DNA from: Micromonospora tarapacensis
Lineage (GTDB): Bacteria > Actinomycetota > Actinomycetes > Mycobacteriales > Micromonosporaceae
Assembly: GCF_019697375.1 (NCBI RefSeq)
Contig: NZ_JAHCDI010000004.1
Coordinates: forward strand, 4,637,324-4,701,323
Reading direction: 5' to 3'
DNA: 64,000 nucleotides
Part shown: piece by piece, positions 34,689-43,447 of the stretch
Numbering within the stretch: position 1 is the first letter of the stretch
Layout: every line of letters begins with the position of its first letter
Position numbers and translations under genes: made by a program
Notes under the pieces: generated by a model
The model's database searches: none
What the model was told of the DNA's origin: nothing
Seen by the model: the letters and a program-made list of their open reading frames with translations, nothing else

Positions 34689-35059
34689 GCGTGATCCTGG
34701 TGGCGCTCGGGGCCGCCCTCGGCGCGCCGCTGCGCTACCTGGTGGACCGGGCGGTGCAGGCCCACCACGGCTCCTCCTTCCCCTGGGGCACCTTGACCGT
34801 CAACATGGCGGGCTCGTTCATCCTCGGCGTCCTGATCGGTGGCGCCGCGGTGGGAGCGGTACCCGGCTCCCTGGTCGCCCTGCTCGGCACCGGCCTGTGC
34901 GGGGCGTTGACCACCTACTCGACCTTCGGCTACGAGACCGTCCGTCTCTACGAGGACGGGGCCCGGCGGCACGCGCTGCTCAACGCCGGGGTCAGCGTCG
35001 TTGCCGGCCTCGGTGCCGCCTTCGTCGGCGTGACCCTCGCCGGTGCGCTCTGGTCCTGA
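34685..35059 (+). CDS. crcB: CrcB/Fluc fluoride channel subunit 2
   Basis: 124 residues, the minimal four-helix form: VALGAALGAPLRYLVDRAVQ, PWGTLTVNMAGSFILGVLIG, GTGLCGALTTYSTFGYETVR and VVAGLGAAFVGVTLAGALW. The sequences GSFILG with N and TTYSTF match the Fluc pore and Na+ site. Its ATG overlaps the stop of the first subunit (ATGA), so the two are co-translated and likely pair in the membrane. Its 3' end is convergent with the P-type ATPase gene; a short hairpin (TGAGCCCG with CGGGCTCA, 35057-35098) spans the gap. Confidence 0.95.
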   Translation: MSVILVALGAALGAPLRYLVDRAVQAHHGSSFPWGTLTVNMAGSFILGVLIGGAAVGAVPGSLVALLGTGLCGALTTYSTFGYETVRLYEDGARRHALLNAGVSVVAGLGAAFVGVTLAGALWS

Positions 35060-35095
35060 GCCCGACGGGCGGGCGCGGCCGTCGGAAGGGCGGGC

Positions 35096-37801
35096 TCAAC
35101 CGAGGTTCCGGCGCAGCCGCTTGTCGACGGCGACCACGACGGCGGCGACGGCCCCGACACCCAGGATGCGCAGCCACACGTCCAGCCCGATCGGTGCCGT
35201 ACCGAAGATGCCGTTCAGCGGGGGCAGGTACGTGATGGCGAGCTGGCAGCCGGCCTGCGCCGCCACCCCGAGCAGCAGCCAGCGGTTGGTGAAGAACCCG
35301 ATCCGCCATGCCGAACGGGTCAGTGACCGGCAGCTGAACAGGTAGAACATCTCGACCACGACGAAGAGGTTGAGCGCCGCCGTACGCGCCTGGGCGACGT
35401 CCGCGCCGTTGGACCGCTCCCACTCGAACACCCACCACGCGCCGGCCACCAGCAGCGCGGCCACCAGCAGGATCCGGACCGTCAACGCGCCGGTGAGCAA
35501 CGGCCGGCCCGGGTCACGGGGTGGCCGTCGCATGATGCCGGTCTCCTTCGGCTCGAAGGCGAGTGTCAGGCCGAGCAGGACCGCGGTGGTCATGTTGATC
35601 CACAGGATCTGGGTGGGCAGCAACGGGAGGGTGGCACCCAGCACGACGGCGACCAGGACGACCAGTCCCTCGCCCAGGTTCGTCGGCAGCGTCCAGACGA
35701 TGAACTTGGTGATGTTGTCGAAGACTCCGCGACCCTCCTCGACCGCGGCTTCGATGGTGGCGAAGTCGTCGTCGGTGAGGACCATGTCGGCTGCCTCCTT
35801 GGCAACCTCGGTGCCGGAGCGCGCCATGGCGACGCCGATGTTCGCCTGCCGCAACGCCGGGGCGTCGTTGACCCCGTCACCCGTCACCGCGACGACGTGG
35901 CCACGCTCCTGGAGCGTCTCCACCAACCGGAGTTTCTGTGCCGGGGAGACGCGGGCGAAGACGGCGGCCCGTTCCACCGCGTCGGAGAACCGCTCCGCGG
36001 GCAACCCGTCGAGATCCGTCCCGGTGACCACCCGGTCGTGCCGGTCCTCGTCGAGCAGTCCGAGTTGACGGGCGATGGCGCCGGCCGTCGCCGCATGGTC
36101 GCCGGTGATCATCTTGACGTCGATCCCCGCGGTGTGGCAGGCCCGCACCGCCGGGGCGGCGGCGCTCCTGGGCGGGTCGAACATCGCCTGCAACCCGGTG
36201 AGGACCAGGGTGCCGGGCAGCGAGGCCGCGTCGAAGCCGTCCGGGCCGTCCGGCGGCCGTACGGCGGTGGCGAGCACCCGCAGCCCTCGGCCGGCCAGTT
36301 CCTCCGCCGCGCGCAGGGCGGCTTCGGCCCGTACCGGACGGAGTGCCCCGTCGGCGGCCATCTCGGCACGACACATCGACACGATCCGCTCGACGCTTCC
36401 CTTGGCCAGCACGACCGCACGGTCCGTGGCCCGCTCGTCGTGCAGGGTCGCCATGAACTGCCGGGCCGAGTCGAAGGGGATGGTGTCCCGCCGCGGCCAG
36501 TCGGCCGCCAACTCGTCCTGGTCGATCCCGGCCTTGGCCGCGACCACCAGCATCGCGCCCTCGGTCGGGTCGCCGGCCAGCGTCCACCCGCCGTCCTGCT
36601 CGCGGATCCGGGCGTCGTTGCAACCCGCGCCGGCCAACAGGGTCCAGCGCAGCGCCTCGCCGCCCCGGCCGTCGTCGCGGATCTCCCCCGCCGGCCGGTA
36701 GCCCGAGCCGGTCACCTCGTACCCGCCGTCCGGGGTCCACAGCGCCCGGACGGTCATCTGGTTCTCGGTGAGGGTGCCCGTCTTGTCGGAGCAGACGACC
36801 GTGGTGCTGCCCAGCGTCTCGATCGCCGGTAGGCGGCGGATCACCGCCCGCCGCCGGGCCATCCGGGTCACGCCGATGGCCAGCGTGATGGTGACCGCCG
36901 CCGGCAGCCCCTCGGGGATCGCGCCCACGGCGAGCGCGACGGCGGCGGTGAACGTCTCGACCGCGTCCTGGCCGCGGAGCAGCCCGACCCCGAAGGTCAC
37001 CGCCGCCAGCACCAGGATGACCACGGTCAGCACCCGGCTGAACCGCCCCAGCTTGCGGGTCAGCGGTGTGGCGAGCACCTCCGCCGCACCGACGAGACGG
37101 TGGATCTGTCCCAGTTCCGTGTCGGCGCCGGTGGCCACCGCGATCCCGGTGCCGGTGCCGGCCGCGACCAGGGTTCCCGACCAGACCATGTTGCGCCGGT
37201 CGGCCACCGGCGTCCCGACCGGCAGTTCCGCCTCCGACTTGTCCACCGGCACCGACTCGCCCGTCAACGCCGACTCGTCGACCCGCAGTTCGGCCAGCCG
37301 GACCAGCCGCAGATCCACCGGCACCTTGTCGCCCGCCTCCAGCAGCACCAGGTCGCCGGGGACCAGCTCGTCCGAGGAAACCGTCCGCGCCTCGCCGTCG
37401 CGGACCACCCGCGCCTCGGTACGCACCATCGACCGCAGGCTGTCCAGCGCCGCCTCGGCCCTGGACTCCTGGGCGTACCCGATCCCGGCGTTGATCAGCA
37501 CCACCGCGAAGATCACCGCGGAGTCGACGTACTCCCCGAGGATCGCGGTGACCACGCCCGAGGCGATCAGCACGTAGATCAGCGGGTTGTGGAACTGCCG
37601 CAGGATCCGGCGCAGCACACTGGCGCCGCCGGCGGCGGGCAGCACGTTGCGGCCGTACCGATCGAGCCGACGGGCTACCTCCGCGCCGCTCAGACCGCGC
37701 TGCGGGTCCGTCTCCAGCAGCAGCACGACCTCGTGGCCGGACATGCCGTGGTGTTCGTCCTCACGCGACTCGCCAGCCGACTGTTCGAGCGTCACCGCCA
37801 C
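35096..37801 (-). CDS. P2-type cation-transporting ATPase (Ca2+/Mg2+-type)
   Basis: 901 residues. An N-terminal cation-ATPase domain (about 18-90) includes LETDPQRGLSGAEVARRLDR. The actuator loop follows with VDESALTGESVPVDKS. Helix 4 contains VGAIPEGLPAAVTITLAIGV, the ion-site sequence of P2A/P2C pumps. The phosphorylation site is VVCSDKTGTLTENQM, and the hinge is VTGDGVNDAPALRQANIG. Six C-terminal helices end near residue 895. It should pump Ca2+ or a related cation out of the cell; exact ion unknown. Convergent with crcB2 and 137 bases downstream of the K+ channel gene on the same strand, in a cluster of ion transporters. Confidence 0.94.
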   Translation of the reverse strand: MAVTLEQSAGESREDEHHGMSGHEVVLLLETDPQRGLSGAEVARRLDRYGRNVLPAAGGASVLRRILRQFHNPLIYVLIASGVVTAILGEYVDSAVIFAVVLINAGIGYAQESRAEAALDSLRSMVRTEARVVRDGEARTVSSDELVPGDLVLLEAGDKVPVDLRLVRLAELRVDESALTGESVPVDKSEAELPVGTPVADRRNMVWSGTLVAAGTGTGIAVATGADTELGQIHRLVGAAEVLATPLTRKLGRFSRVLTVVILVLAAVTFGVGLLRGQDAVETFTAAVALAVGAIPEGLPAAVTITLAIGVTRMARRRAVIRRLPAIETLGSTTVVCSDKTGTLTENQMTVRALWTPDGGYEVTGSGYRPAGEIRDDGRGGEALRWTLLAGAGCNDARIREQDGGWTLAGDPTEGAMLVVAAKAGIDQDELAADWPRRDTIPFDSARQFMATLHDERATDRAVVLAKGSVERIVSMCRAEMAADGALRPVRAEAALRAAEELAGRGLRVLATAVRPPDGPDGFDAASLPGTLVLTGLQAMFDPPRSAAAPAVRACHTAGIDVKMITGDHAATAGAIARQLGLLDEDRHDRVVTGTDLDGLPAERFSDAVERAAVFARVSPAQKLRLVETLQERGHVVAVTGDGVNDAPALRQANIGVAMARSGTEVAKEAADMVLTDDDFATIEAAVEEGRGVFDNITKFIVWTLPTNLGEGLVVLVAVVLGATLPLLPTQILWINMTTAVLLGLTLAFEPKETGIMRRPPRDPGRPLLTGALTVRILLVAALLVAGAWWVFEWERSNGADVAQARTAALNLFVVVEMFYLFSCRSLTRSAWRIGFFTNRWLLLGVAAQAGCQLAITYLPPLNGIFGTAPIGLDVWLRILGVGAVAAVVVAVDKRLRRNLG

Positions 37802-37938
37802 CCCGCTGAGGATCAGAGAACGGACCCGCGTGCCGCCGGGCCGGGTTGCCGCTGCGGGGCGCCCGGCGGGGCGCAGCGTCTACCATCCTGCGGGACGACG
37901 CCCGCTTCGCAGGTCGGAATGCCTGATCAGGTGGCCGG

Positions 37939-38700
37939 TCAGCCGGCGGTGCGCCCCTCCGCCTCCGCGTCCGTGCCGAGACGGCGGCGCAGGGCGGCGA
38001 TCTCGGCACGCAGCGCAGCCACGTCGTCGCTGGTCACCGCCGCCGGCTTGTCGGCCGCGGCCGAGACGCGCTCGACGATCCACGTCGCCAGCGAACCGGT
38101 GACGAAACCGATCAGCCCGATCCCGCCGATCATCAGACCGAGGGCCACGAACCGCCCCATGGTCGTCACCGGGTAGTAGTCGCCGTAGCCGACGGTGGTG
38201 ATGGTGACCGTCGACCACCACAGCGCGTCGTCGAAGGAGGTTATGTTGGCCTCCGCCGCGAAACGCTCGGCGTCCAGCACCGCCAGCGCGGAGACCAGCA
38301 CCAGCAGCGCGGTGGTGGCGGCGACGTAGACCGCCAGCCGACCGCGCGCCCACACCTCGGTACGGCGGTTGATGGTCAGCACGATCATGATCAGGCGCAC
38401 CGCGCGCAGCGGCCGAAGGATCGGCAGCGCCAGCACCACGAGGTCGAACAGGTGGCCCCGGACGAATCGCCGCCGGTCCGTGGCCAGCCCCAGCCGCACG
38501 ATGATGTCGGCCCAGAACAGCAGCCAGACGGCGACCGTCGTGGCGGTGCAGGCCGCCCGCCAGGTCGGATCCAGGTCGGGATCCAGGATCGGTGCCGCGT
38601 AGACCACCAGGAACATCACCGACAGCACGGTGAGCGGGGCGGCGGTCAGCCGTTCCCAGGCGGTCAGCCGGTCCGTACCCTGCGCCGTCGTACCGCTCAT
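37939..38700 (-). CDS. Voltage-gated-type potassium channel
   Basis: 253 residues, six-helix plan. S1-S4 run from SVMFLVVYAAPILDP to an Arg-rich S4-like segment ILRPLRAVRLIMIVLTINRR. S5 is VYVAATTALLVLVSALAVLD. The pore has WWSTVTITTVGYGDYYPVTT, containing the selectivity filter TVGYGD. S6 is LGLMIGGIGLIGFVTGSLAT. A coiled C-terminal tail (DDVAALRAEIAALRRRL) probably tetramerises. Start ATG at 38700. A divergent gene encodes a K+/H+-type antiporter, hinting at joint K+ homeostasis. Confidence 0.94.
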   Translation of the reverse strand: MSGTTAQGTDRLTAWERLTAAPLTVLSVMFLVVYAAPILDPDLDPTWRAACTATTVAVWLLFWADIIVRLGLATDRRRFVRGHLFDLVVLALPILRPLRAVRLIMIVLTINRRTEVWARGRLAVYVAATTALLVLVSALAVLDAERFAAEANITSFDDALWWSTVTITTVGYGDYYPVTTMGRFVALGLMIGGIGLIGFVTGSLATWIVERVSAAADKPAAVTSDDVAALRAEIAALRRRLGTDAEAEGRTAG

Positions 38701-39010
38701 CAGCTGGCTCCCGTTGTCCTCGTCGTACGGGTTGACCGGGCCATGGTCGCGCGACCGATGCCGGCGCCGGCAAGCGGGCCACGAATCGTCGCCATCGGGA
38801 GTGTGCCTGTTCACGCTGAGCGTTTGGCGGCTACCCGCCCGGTAACGTGAGCCGGGGGGTATGCCGCGGTACGGCCCACCGCCTGGCCGGTGAGGCCGGG
38901 CGGTGACCGCTGTGCGACTCGTGGGGGCGGGTGTCGGCGACCTCCGGAAGCCGACGCGAGGTTTGAGGGAGCGGAAGCATGGGTCGACGTTGCGTGGAAC
39001 GGGTACGGCG

Positions 39011-40660
39011 ATGACCCTGGAGCAGGTCTACCTGCTGATGATCGCCGCAGCCGCGACGGTACTGGTGAGCGTCGCCGCCGCGCGGGTGGCCACCCGGGTC
39101 GGGATACCGGTGCTGCTGGCGTACCTCGGGGTCGGGCTGCTGCTCGGCGAGAACGGTGTCGGCCTGCGCTTCGACGACGCCGCCCTCGCCCAGGCCCTCG
39201 GCACGGCGGCCCTCGCGATGATCCTGGTCGAGGGTGGCCTGACGACCCGTTTCTCCGACATCCGTCCGGTGCTCGCCCCCGCGACGGCGCTCGCCACCGT
39301 CGGGGTGCTGATCAGCGTCGGGGTCACCGCCCTCGGCGCGTACCTGTTGCTCGACGTCTCCTGGCAGTTGGCCCTGTTGCTGGGGGCGGTGGTGTCGTCC
39401 ACCGACGCGGCGGCCGTCTTCTCGGTGCTGCGCACCCTGCCGCTACCGCGGCGGCTGGCCGGGCTGGTGGAGGCCGAGTCCGGGCTCAACGACGCACCCA
39501 CCGTCATCCTGGCGCTCGCGTTCAGCGCCACCGGTCTGACCGCGACCAGCCCGCTGGCACTGCTCGTGCAGATGATCTACCAGCTCGGCGCCGGTGGCGC
39601 CGTCGGCATCGCGATCGGCACGGCCGGCGTCTGGTTCCTGCGCCGCCTCACCCTGCCCGCCTCGGGTCTGTACCCGATCGCCACCTTCGCCTGCGGCATC
39701 CTCGCCTTCGCCGCCGCCGGGCTCGCCCAGGCCAGTGGCTTCCTCGCCGCCTACCTCGCCGCCCTGATCCTGGGCAACGCCCATCTGGCCCACCGCCGGG
39801 CCACCGTGTCGGTGGCCGAAGGGCTCGGCTGGATCGCGCAGATCGGGTTGTTCGTCATGCTCGGCCTGCTGGCCAACCCCAGCGAGCTGCCCTCCGCCGT
39901 GCTGCCCGCCCTGGCCATCGGTTTCGTGCTGCTGCTGCTCGCCCGGCCACTGTCGGTGCTGATCACCCTGCTGCCCTTCCGGATTCCGCTCCGGGAACAG
40001 CTGCTGCTGTCCTGGGCCGGGCTGCGCGGCGCCGTACCGATCGTGCTGGCCACCATTCCGGTCGTGGCCGGGGTCGACGGGAGCGGGCAGCTGTTCAACA
40101 TCGTCTTCGTACTGGTCGTGGTGTTCACCCTGGTCCAGGCGCCGACGCTGCCGGGGCTGGCCAAGCGGCTGCGGCTCAGCACCGCCGGGCTCGGCCCCGA
40201 CCTCCAGGTCGAGTCCGCGCCGCTGGACGCCATCGACGCGGACCTGCTGCACCTCAACATCGAACCGGGCTCCCGGATGCACGGCGTGCACATCCGCGAG
40301 CTGCGGCTGCCCCCGCCGGCCGCGATCACGCTCGTGGTACGCGACGGCACCGCCTTCGTCCCCGAACCCGATGCCCGGCTGCGCCACGGTGACCAGCTGC
40401 TCGTGGTCACCACCCCACACGTGCGGGAGCGCACGGAACGCCGGCTGCGGGCGGTCGCCTGGGCCGGTCGGCTCGCCCACTGGCGCGGCGAGACCGGCGA
40501 CCCGGACGGGCCGGCCGGGCCGCCGGTGCGCACGGAGCGCGTCCCGGCCGCCCCCGCGCGGCACCACCGGCCGCCACCGACGAGGAACAACCACCGGCCC
40601 TCGTCCGGTCAGCCGGCTGAGCATCGACGCGGGCGGGCGGTGCGGTGCCGGACACGCTGA
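39011..40660 (+). CDS. CPA-type Na+(K+)/H+ antiporter with TrkA-C domain
   Basis: 549 residues. About twelve helices form the CPA1/CPA2 fold: VATRVGIPVLLAYLGVGLLL, ALLLGAVVSSTDAAAVFSVL, EAESGLNDAPTVILALAFSA (containing the D-A/N-D motif of the ion site) and SWAGLRGAVPIVLATIPVVA. A cytoplasmic TrkA-C/RCK-C domain (about 405-480) has LLHLNIEPGSRMHGVHIREL and LRHGDQLLVVTTPHVRERTE, followed by a disordered Arg/Pro tail. This resembles the NhaP2/CvrA group of K+/H+ antiporters. Start ATG 39011. The next gene starts 16 bases before its end, so they are coupled. Confidence 0.93.
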   Translation: MTLEQVYLLMIAAAATVLVSVAAARVATRVGIPVLLAYLGVGLLLGENGVGLRFDDAALAQALGTAALAMILVEGGLTTRFSDIRPVLAPATALATVGVLISVGVTALGAYLLLDVSWQLALLLGAVVSSTDAAAVFSVLRTLPLPRRLAGLVEAESGLNDAPTVILALAFSATGLTATSPLALLVQMIYQLGAGGAVGIAIGTAGVWFLRRLTLPASGLYPIATFACGILAFAAAGLAQASGFLAAYLAALILGNAHLAHRRATVSVAEGLGWIAQIGLFVMLGLLANPSELPSAVLPALAIGFVLLLLARPLSVLITLLPFRIPLREQLLLSWAGLRGAVPIVLATIPVVAGVDGSGQLFNIVFVLVVVFTLVQAPTLPGLAKRLRLSTAGLGPDLQVESAPLDAIDADLLHLNIEPGSRMHGVHIRELRLPPPAAITLVVRDGTAFVPEPDARLRHGDQLLVVTTPHVRERTERRLRAVAWAGRLAHWRGETGDPDGPAGPPVRTERVPAAPARHHRPPPTRNNHRPSSGQPAEHRRGRAVRCRTR

Positions 40661-41685
40661 CGACCTCCTGGCCGCTGAGCTGGAGCATCGGCGTGTTCCT
40701 GCTCGCCGGGACGGTCACCGTGCTCGGCAGCATCCGGCTGGTCGCGCTGGGCGACACCCTCGCCGACCGTACGGGCTGGGGTGAGGCACTGTTCGGGGCG
40801 GTCTTCTTCGGGCTGGCCACCTCGCTGTCCGGGATCGTGATGACGGCGGTGACCGCGGCCGGCGACCAGCCGCAGCTCGGCTACGGCAACGCCGTCGGCG
40901 GCATCGCCGCCCAGACCACCGCGGTGGCGGTGGCCGACGCCTTCTACCGCCGGGCGAACCTCGAACACGCGGCGGCGTCGCTGTCGAACGTGCTCTTCGG
41001 CGCGCTGCTCATCGCGCTGCTGTCACTCGCCCTGCTCGGCAGCTTCGCGCCCGGGGCCACCGTCGCCGGACTGCACCCGGCCTCGTACGCGATGGTCGGC
41101 GCCTACCTCGGCGGCCTGCACCTCGTTCGGCGGGCCGGTGCGAGCCCACCCTGGCAGGCCGTCGCCACCACCGAGACCCTCCCCGACGTCCCCCACGAAC
41201 ACGGCGACCTGGATCGTCGACGCTCGGCCTGGCTGTGGCGCCGGTTCGTCGTCGTCGGCCTGCTGGTGGCCGCCGGCGGATGGGTCATCGCGCTGGCCGC
41301 CGAGAACCTGCTCCTGGCCACCGGTCTCGGCGCTGGCTTCGTCGGTGCCGGCCTGATGGGCGGGATCAACGCCCTTCCCGAGACGGTCACCGCCGTGGCC
41401 GCCGTCCGGCGCGGCGCACCGACCCTGGCGATCGCCGCCGTCCTCGGCGGCAACAGTCTGGACGCACTCAACCTCGTGGTCGGTGACATCGCCCACCGGG
41501 GCGGGTCGATCTACCACGTCGCCGGCCAGCAGGAACTCTTCGTCACCGCCACCGCCCTGTTCATGACCGCCACCCTGCTCGGTGGGCTCCTCGTCCGGCA
41601 GACGGGCGGGTGGGGCCGGCTCGGCTTCGAGGGAGTCGTGCTCCTCGGCACGTACGCCGTGATGACCGTCGTGCTCGTCGCCTGA
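40645..41685 (+). CDS. Sodium/calcium-exchanger-like membrane protein
   Basis: 346 residues, about ten helices in two related halves. The first contains GLATSLSGIVMTAVTAAGDQ and GNAVGGIAAQTTAVAVADAF. The second has GLMGGINALPETVTAVAAVR and VLGGNSLDALNLVVGDIAHR. The alpha-repeat motifs G-x-x-x-S-x-P-E and G-x-N-x-x-(D/N) of the CaCA superfamily are visible in the second half (ALPET; GGNSLDALN) and degenerate in the first (ATSLSG; GNAVGG). Ion specificity is unknown. The GTG start at 40645 overlaps the end of the antiporter gene, so the pair is likely co-translated. Confidence 0.87.
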   Translation: MPDTLTTSWPLSWSIGVFLLAGTVTVLGSIRLVALGDTLADRTGWGEALFGAVFFGLATSLSGIVMTAVTAAGDQPQLGYGNAVGGIAAQTTAVAVADAFYRRANLEHAAASLSNVLFGALLIALLSLALLGSFAPGATVAGLHPASYAMVGAYLGGLHLVRRAGASPPWQAVATTETLPDVPHEHGDLDRRRSAWLWRRFVVVGLLVAAGGWVIALAAENLLLATGLGAGFVGAGLMGGINALPETVTAVAAVRRGAPTLAIAAVLGGNSLDALNLVVGDIAHRGGSIYHVAGQQELFVTATALFMTATLLGGLLVRQTGGWGRLGFEGVVLLGTYAVMTVVLVA

Positions 41686-41734
41686 GTGCTTCCGCGCCGC
41701 GACCTGCTGGGGTGAACTGGTGTGGTGGACCCGG

Positions 41735-42112
41735 CTAGGCGATGGGGTGGGCCATCGTGCCGGTGAGCGCCACCGTGCCCGGCAGCCGGGTGTCCTGCCG
41801 CAGGAACTGCACCACCACGGGGACCGGGGAGCGCAGCACGCAGCCGTACGGGCGGTCGAGGCGGACGGCCTCCGGGTCGATCAGGTCGTTGACCCGTACG
41901 TGCCGGATCCGCCGGGCGTGGACGACGAACCGGTACGGTCCGACCGGTTCGGTGTCCTCGTAGTAGAAACACAGGGTCAGGTCCGCGGCGGACTCGGTGG
42001 TGTTGAGCACACACAGCTGGTCGAAGCTGGTGAATTCCGGTTCCGGGGCGGTGCCGCCGAACGGGATGCGCCCACCGGGCACCACCCACACCTGCGCCCC
42101 GAGCTGCTCCAT
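41735..42112 (-). CDS. Sensory rhodopsin transducer (ASRT) family protein
   Basis: 125 residues: MEQLGAQVWVVPGGRIPFGG, FDQLCVLNTTESAADLTLCF, YYEDTEPVGPYRFVVHARRI, RHVRVNDLIDPEAVRLDRPY and VPVVVQFLRQDTRLPG. These match, in order, the ASRT family founded on the soluble transducer of Anabaena sensory rhodopsin, a beta-sandwich tetramer also found in many bacteria without rhodopsin, where a carbohydrate- or ligand-binding role is suspected. No rhodopsin gene is present in the window. It overlaps the end of the FAD-linked oxidase gene by one base (TGATG), so the two form an operon; GTG at 42115 is an alternative start. Confidence 0.9.
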   Translation of the reverse strand: MEQLGAQVWVVPGGRIPFGGTAPEPEFTSFDQLCVLNTTESAADLTLCFYYEDTEPVGPYRFVVHARRIRHVRVNDLIDPEAVRLDRPYGCVLRSPVPVVVQFLRQDTRLPGTVALTGTMAHPIA

Positions 42113-43329
42113 CACGCGCCCTCCAGCAGTCGGGCCAGGTCGGGGGTGAGGAACACCCCGTCCGGGTCGAGGCGGCGACGCGCTGCCTGGAAGTCGTCCC
42201 ACCGGGGAAACAGGGGCCGCAGTTCGCCGGCGGTCAACCAGTGCTTCTTGCCCCAGTGCGGCCGGCCGCCGTGCTGCCGGAAGACGGCCTCCATGTCGCG
42301 GAAGTACTCCTCGTACGGCAACGAGGTGTTCTGCAGGCAGGAGACGGTGGTGGTGGGGCGGCCGTACGCGTTGCTGAGCCAGATGTCGTCGGCGGCGACG
42401 GTGCGCACCAGCACCCGCCAACCGACCGTGCGGCGGTGCCGGCTCAGGATCCGCCGCCGGACCTCGGCGAAGCAGGCCGGGAAGGCTTCCGAGGGAAGCA
42501 TGTACTCGATCTCCTCGAAGCGCAGCTCCCGGTTCTGCGGGATGGTGCGGTGGGTCGGCCCGGTCCTGAGTTCCCTGGGCTCGTTCCACAAGCCGGACTC
42601 CAGCACCCGGCGGTTCGCCCACATCCGGCTCTCGGGCGGTTCGTCGGCCCGGTTCAGGGTGCGGATCTGGGTGAGGTCGCTGCGCGGATACCAGTAGAAG
42701 TCCATGTTGCGGTTGGTGTGTTGCAGCTCGGCCAGGTGGTCGAGGGTCCATTCGACCGGCGCGCACCAGGCCCGCCGACGCAGCTCATAGCGGGACTGCA
42801 CGTCGAGGGTGAGCTGGGTGACCAGGCCCAACACGCCGAGGGAGAGCCGGACGGCGGGCAACAGGTCGGGGTTGCGGGTCGGGGACACGTCCACCACATC
42901 CCCGGTGCCGGTGACCAGCCGCACCTCCGTCACCTGGGTGGACAGGTTGCCGAAGCCGAGGCCGGTGCCGTGCGTACCGGTGGCGGTGGCGCCCGCGATG
43001 GACTGGTAGTCCACGTCGCCGAGGTTGTCCATCGCCAGCCCCGCGTCGTAGAGACCCTCACCCAACTCCTTCAGCCGGCTGCCGCCCCGGACCGTGGCCC
43101 GTTCCCTCGCCTTGTCGACCACCCCGCTCATCCGAGCCAAACTGACCAGGACGCCGTCGGTGCGGACCAGCGGGCTCGACGAGTGCCCCGAGCCGACCGG
43201 CCGGAGGGTGGTCCCCGCCTCGCGGGCCCGCAGCACCAGTTCCCGCACCTCGTCCTCGTCGCCCGGCTCGGCGTAGTCGGACGGGGTGAAGGTGAGACTG
43301 CCGGACCAGTTCACGAACGGACGCGACAC
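42112..43329 (-). CDS. FAD-linked sugar-1,4-lactone-oxidase-type oxidoreductase
   Basis: 405 residues. An N-terminal FAD-binding domain of the VAO/PCMH type (about 10-180) has LRPVGSGHSSSPLVRTDGVL and DYQSIAGATATGTHGTGLGF. A C-terminal lactone-oxidase domain includes FEEIEYMLPSEAFPACFAEV and GGRPHWGKKHWLTAGELRPL, the H-W-G-K motif of the D-arabinono-1,4-lactone oxidase/L-gulono-lactone oxidase group. It should oxidise an aldonolactone or alditol using FAD and oxygen; substrate unproven. Start GTG at 43329 has GGAGGT 6-7 bases upstream. Divergent from the universal stress protein gene, and its end overlaps the ASRT gene. Confidence 0.92.
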   Translation of the reverse strand: MSRPFVNWSGSLTFTPSDYAEPGDEDEVRELVLRAREAGTTLRPVGSGHSSSPLVRTDGVLVSLARMSGVVDKARERATVRGGSRLKELGEGLYDAGLAMDNLGDVDYQSIAGATATGTHGTGLGFGNLSTQVTEVRLVTGTGDVVDVSPTRNPDLLPAVRLSLGVLGLVTQLTLDVQSRYELRRRAWCAPVEWTLDHLAELQHTNRNMDFYWYPRSDLTQIRTLNRADEPPESRMWANRRVLESGLWNEPRELRTGPTHRTIPQNRELRFEEIEYMLPSEAFPACFAEVRRRILSRHRRTVGWRVLVRTVAADDIWLSNAYGRPTTTVSCLQNTSLPYEEYFRDMEAVFRQHGGRPHWGKKHWLTAGELRPLFPRWDDFQAARRRLDPDGVFLTPDLARLLEGA

Positions 43330-43447
43330 TCGCAACCTCCTGTCCCCGACGAACGGTGCGCTTACCCTCGGTCTCCCGGGGTAGTCGCGGGCATGGCCGA
43401 ATCCGTCCTGCCCGCGTCGAGCGACCGATCCGCCGGCCGGGTGCGCC

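Noticed and set aside
38701..39010. Possible c-di-AMP riboswitch before the K+/H+-type antiporter
   Set aside because: K+ transport genes are often controlled this way, but the GTCAGCTAACC and GGGGTGAAT blocks found at 51.4 kb are absent here.
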